Program-made: the position numbers and the translations under genes
NCBI RefSeq assembly: GCF_964340395.1
Contig: NC_135563.1
Coordinates: forward strand, 21,649,151 to 21,713,150
Direction: 5' to 3'
DNA from: Glandiceps talaboti
Taxonomy: Eukaryota; Hemichordata; Enteropneusta; Spengelidae
Length of the DNA: 64,000 nt
Part shown: positions 63,919 to 64,000 of the stretch, piece by piece
How positions within the stretch are numbered: position 1 is the first letter of the stretch
How the letters are laid out: each line of letters starts with the position of its first letter
The notes under the pieces: generated by a model
The model's database searches: none
Told to the model about the DNA's origin: nothing
Seen by the model: the letters and a program-made list of their open reading frames with translations, nothing else

Positions 63919-64000
63919 AGCAATCGTGGACGTGGAAGACCACAGACATTTTGAGCATACTGCAGCCTATGTTAAGTTGCCATTCGCCGACTCTGTTTGA

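Overview
This is animal nuclear DNA. It is AT-rich, its genes are split into many short exons with GT-AG introns, and it is full of microsatellites, minisatellites and small palindromic transposons. No bacterial, viral or organellar genes were seen. Three protein genes were rebuilt exon by exon, and every splice phase joins without a frameshift. The gene content and style suggest a non-vertebrate bilaterian with Hedgehog and cilium machinery, perhaps an invertebrate deuterostome. The species cannot be fixed from this window.

Layout. (1) 2219-30585, minus strand: a 25-coding-exon gene, about 1539 aa, with a signal peptide, an ectodomain, one membrane helix and a very long cytoplasmic coiled coil. 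It is best read as EVC2 (limbin). (2) 31949-46965, plus strand: a 22-exon gene, about 922 aa, with an N-terminal membrane anchor followed by coiled coil. It is best read as EVC. The two are divergent, with start codons about 1.4 kb apart, the same head-to-head layout as vertebrate EVC/EVC2. (3) 46966-51500: EVC 3' UTR and a gene-poor interval. (4) 51532 to the right edge, plus strand: the N-terminal half (17 coding exons, 729 aa) of a TRPM cation channel. The pore and C-terminus lie outside the window.

Function. In vertebrates EVC and EVC2 form a complex at the base of primary cilia that carries the Smoothened signal to GLI factors. A divergent pair sharing a promoter would be co-expressed. 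A perfect RFX X-box-type motif lies in an EVC2 intron and a degenerate one covers the EVC2 start codon. The TRPM gene is a neighbour with no obvious functional link.

Mobile DNA and repeats. EVC2 coding intron 1 holds a 2.4-kb element with about 690-bp terminal inverted repeats flanked by TTAA. A palindromic MITE family of about 90-100 bp occurs at least three times, one copy with a perfect 9-bp target duplication. Two further MITEs have 9-bp and 11-bp target duplications. Several minisatellites directly abut or duplicate splice sites in EVC and EVC2, including four tandem copies of one EVC donor and a decayed copy of part of one EVC exon. Long CA, ACAT, CT and GTCT/GTCC tracts account for most of the long non-genic open frames.

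I found no clearly new biological system. The most notable items are the conserved EVC2-EVC pair, the foldback element, the MITE family with target duplications, and the splice-site duplications.
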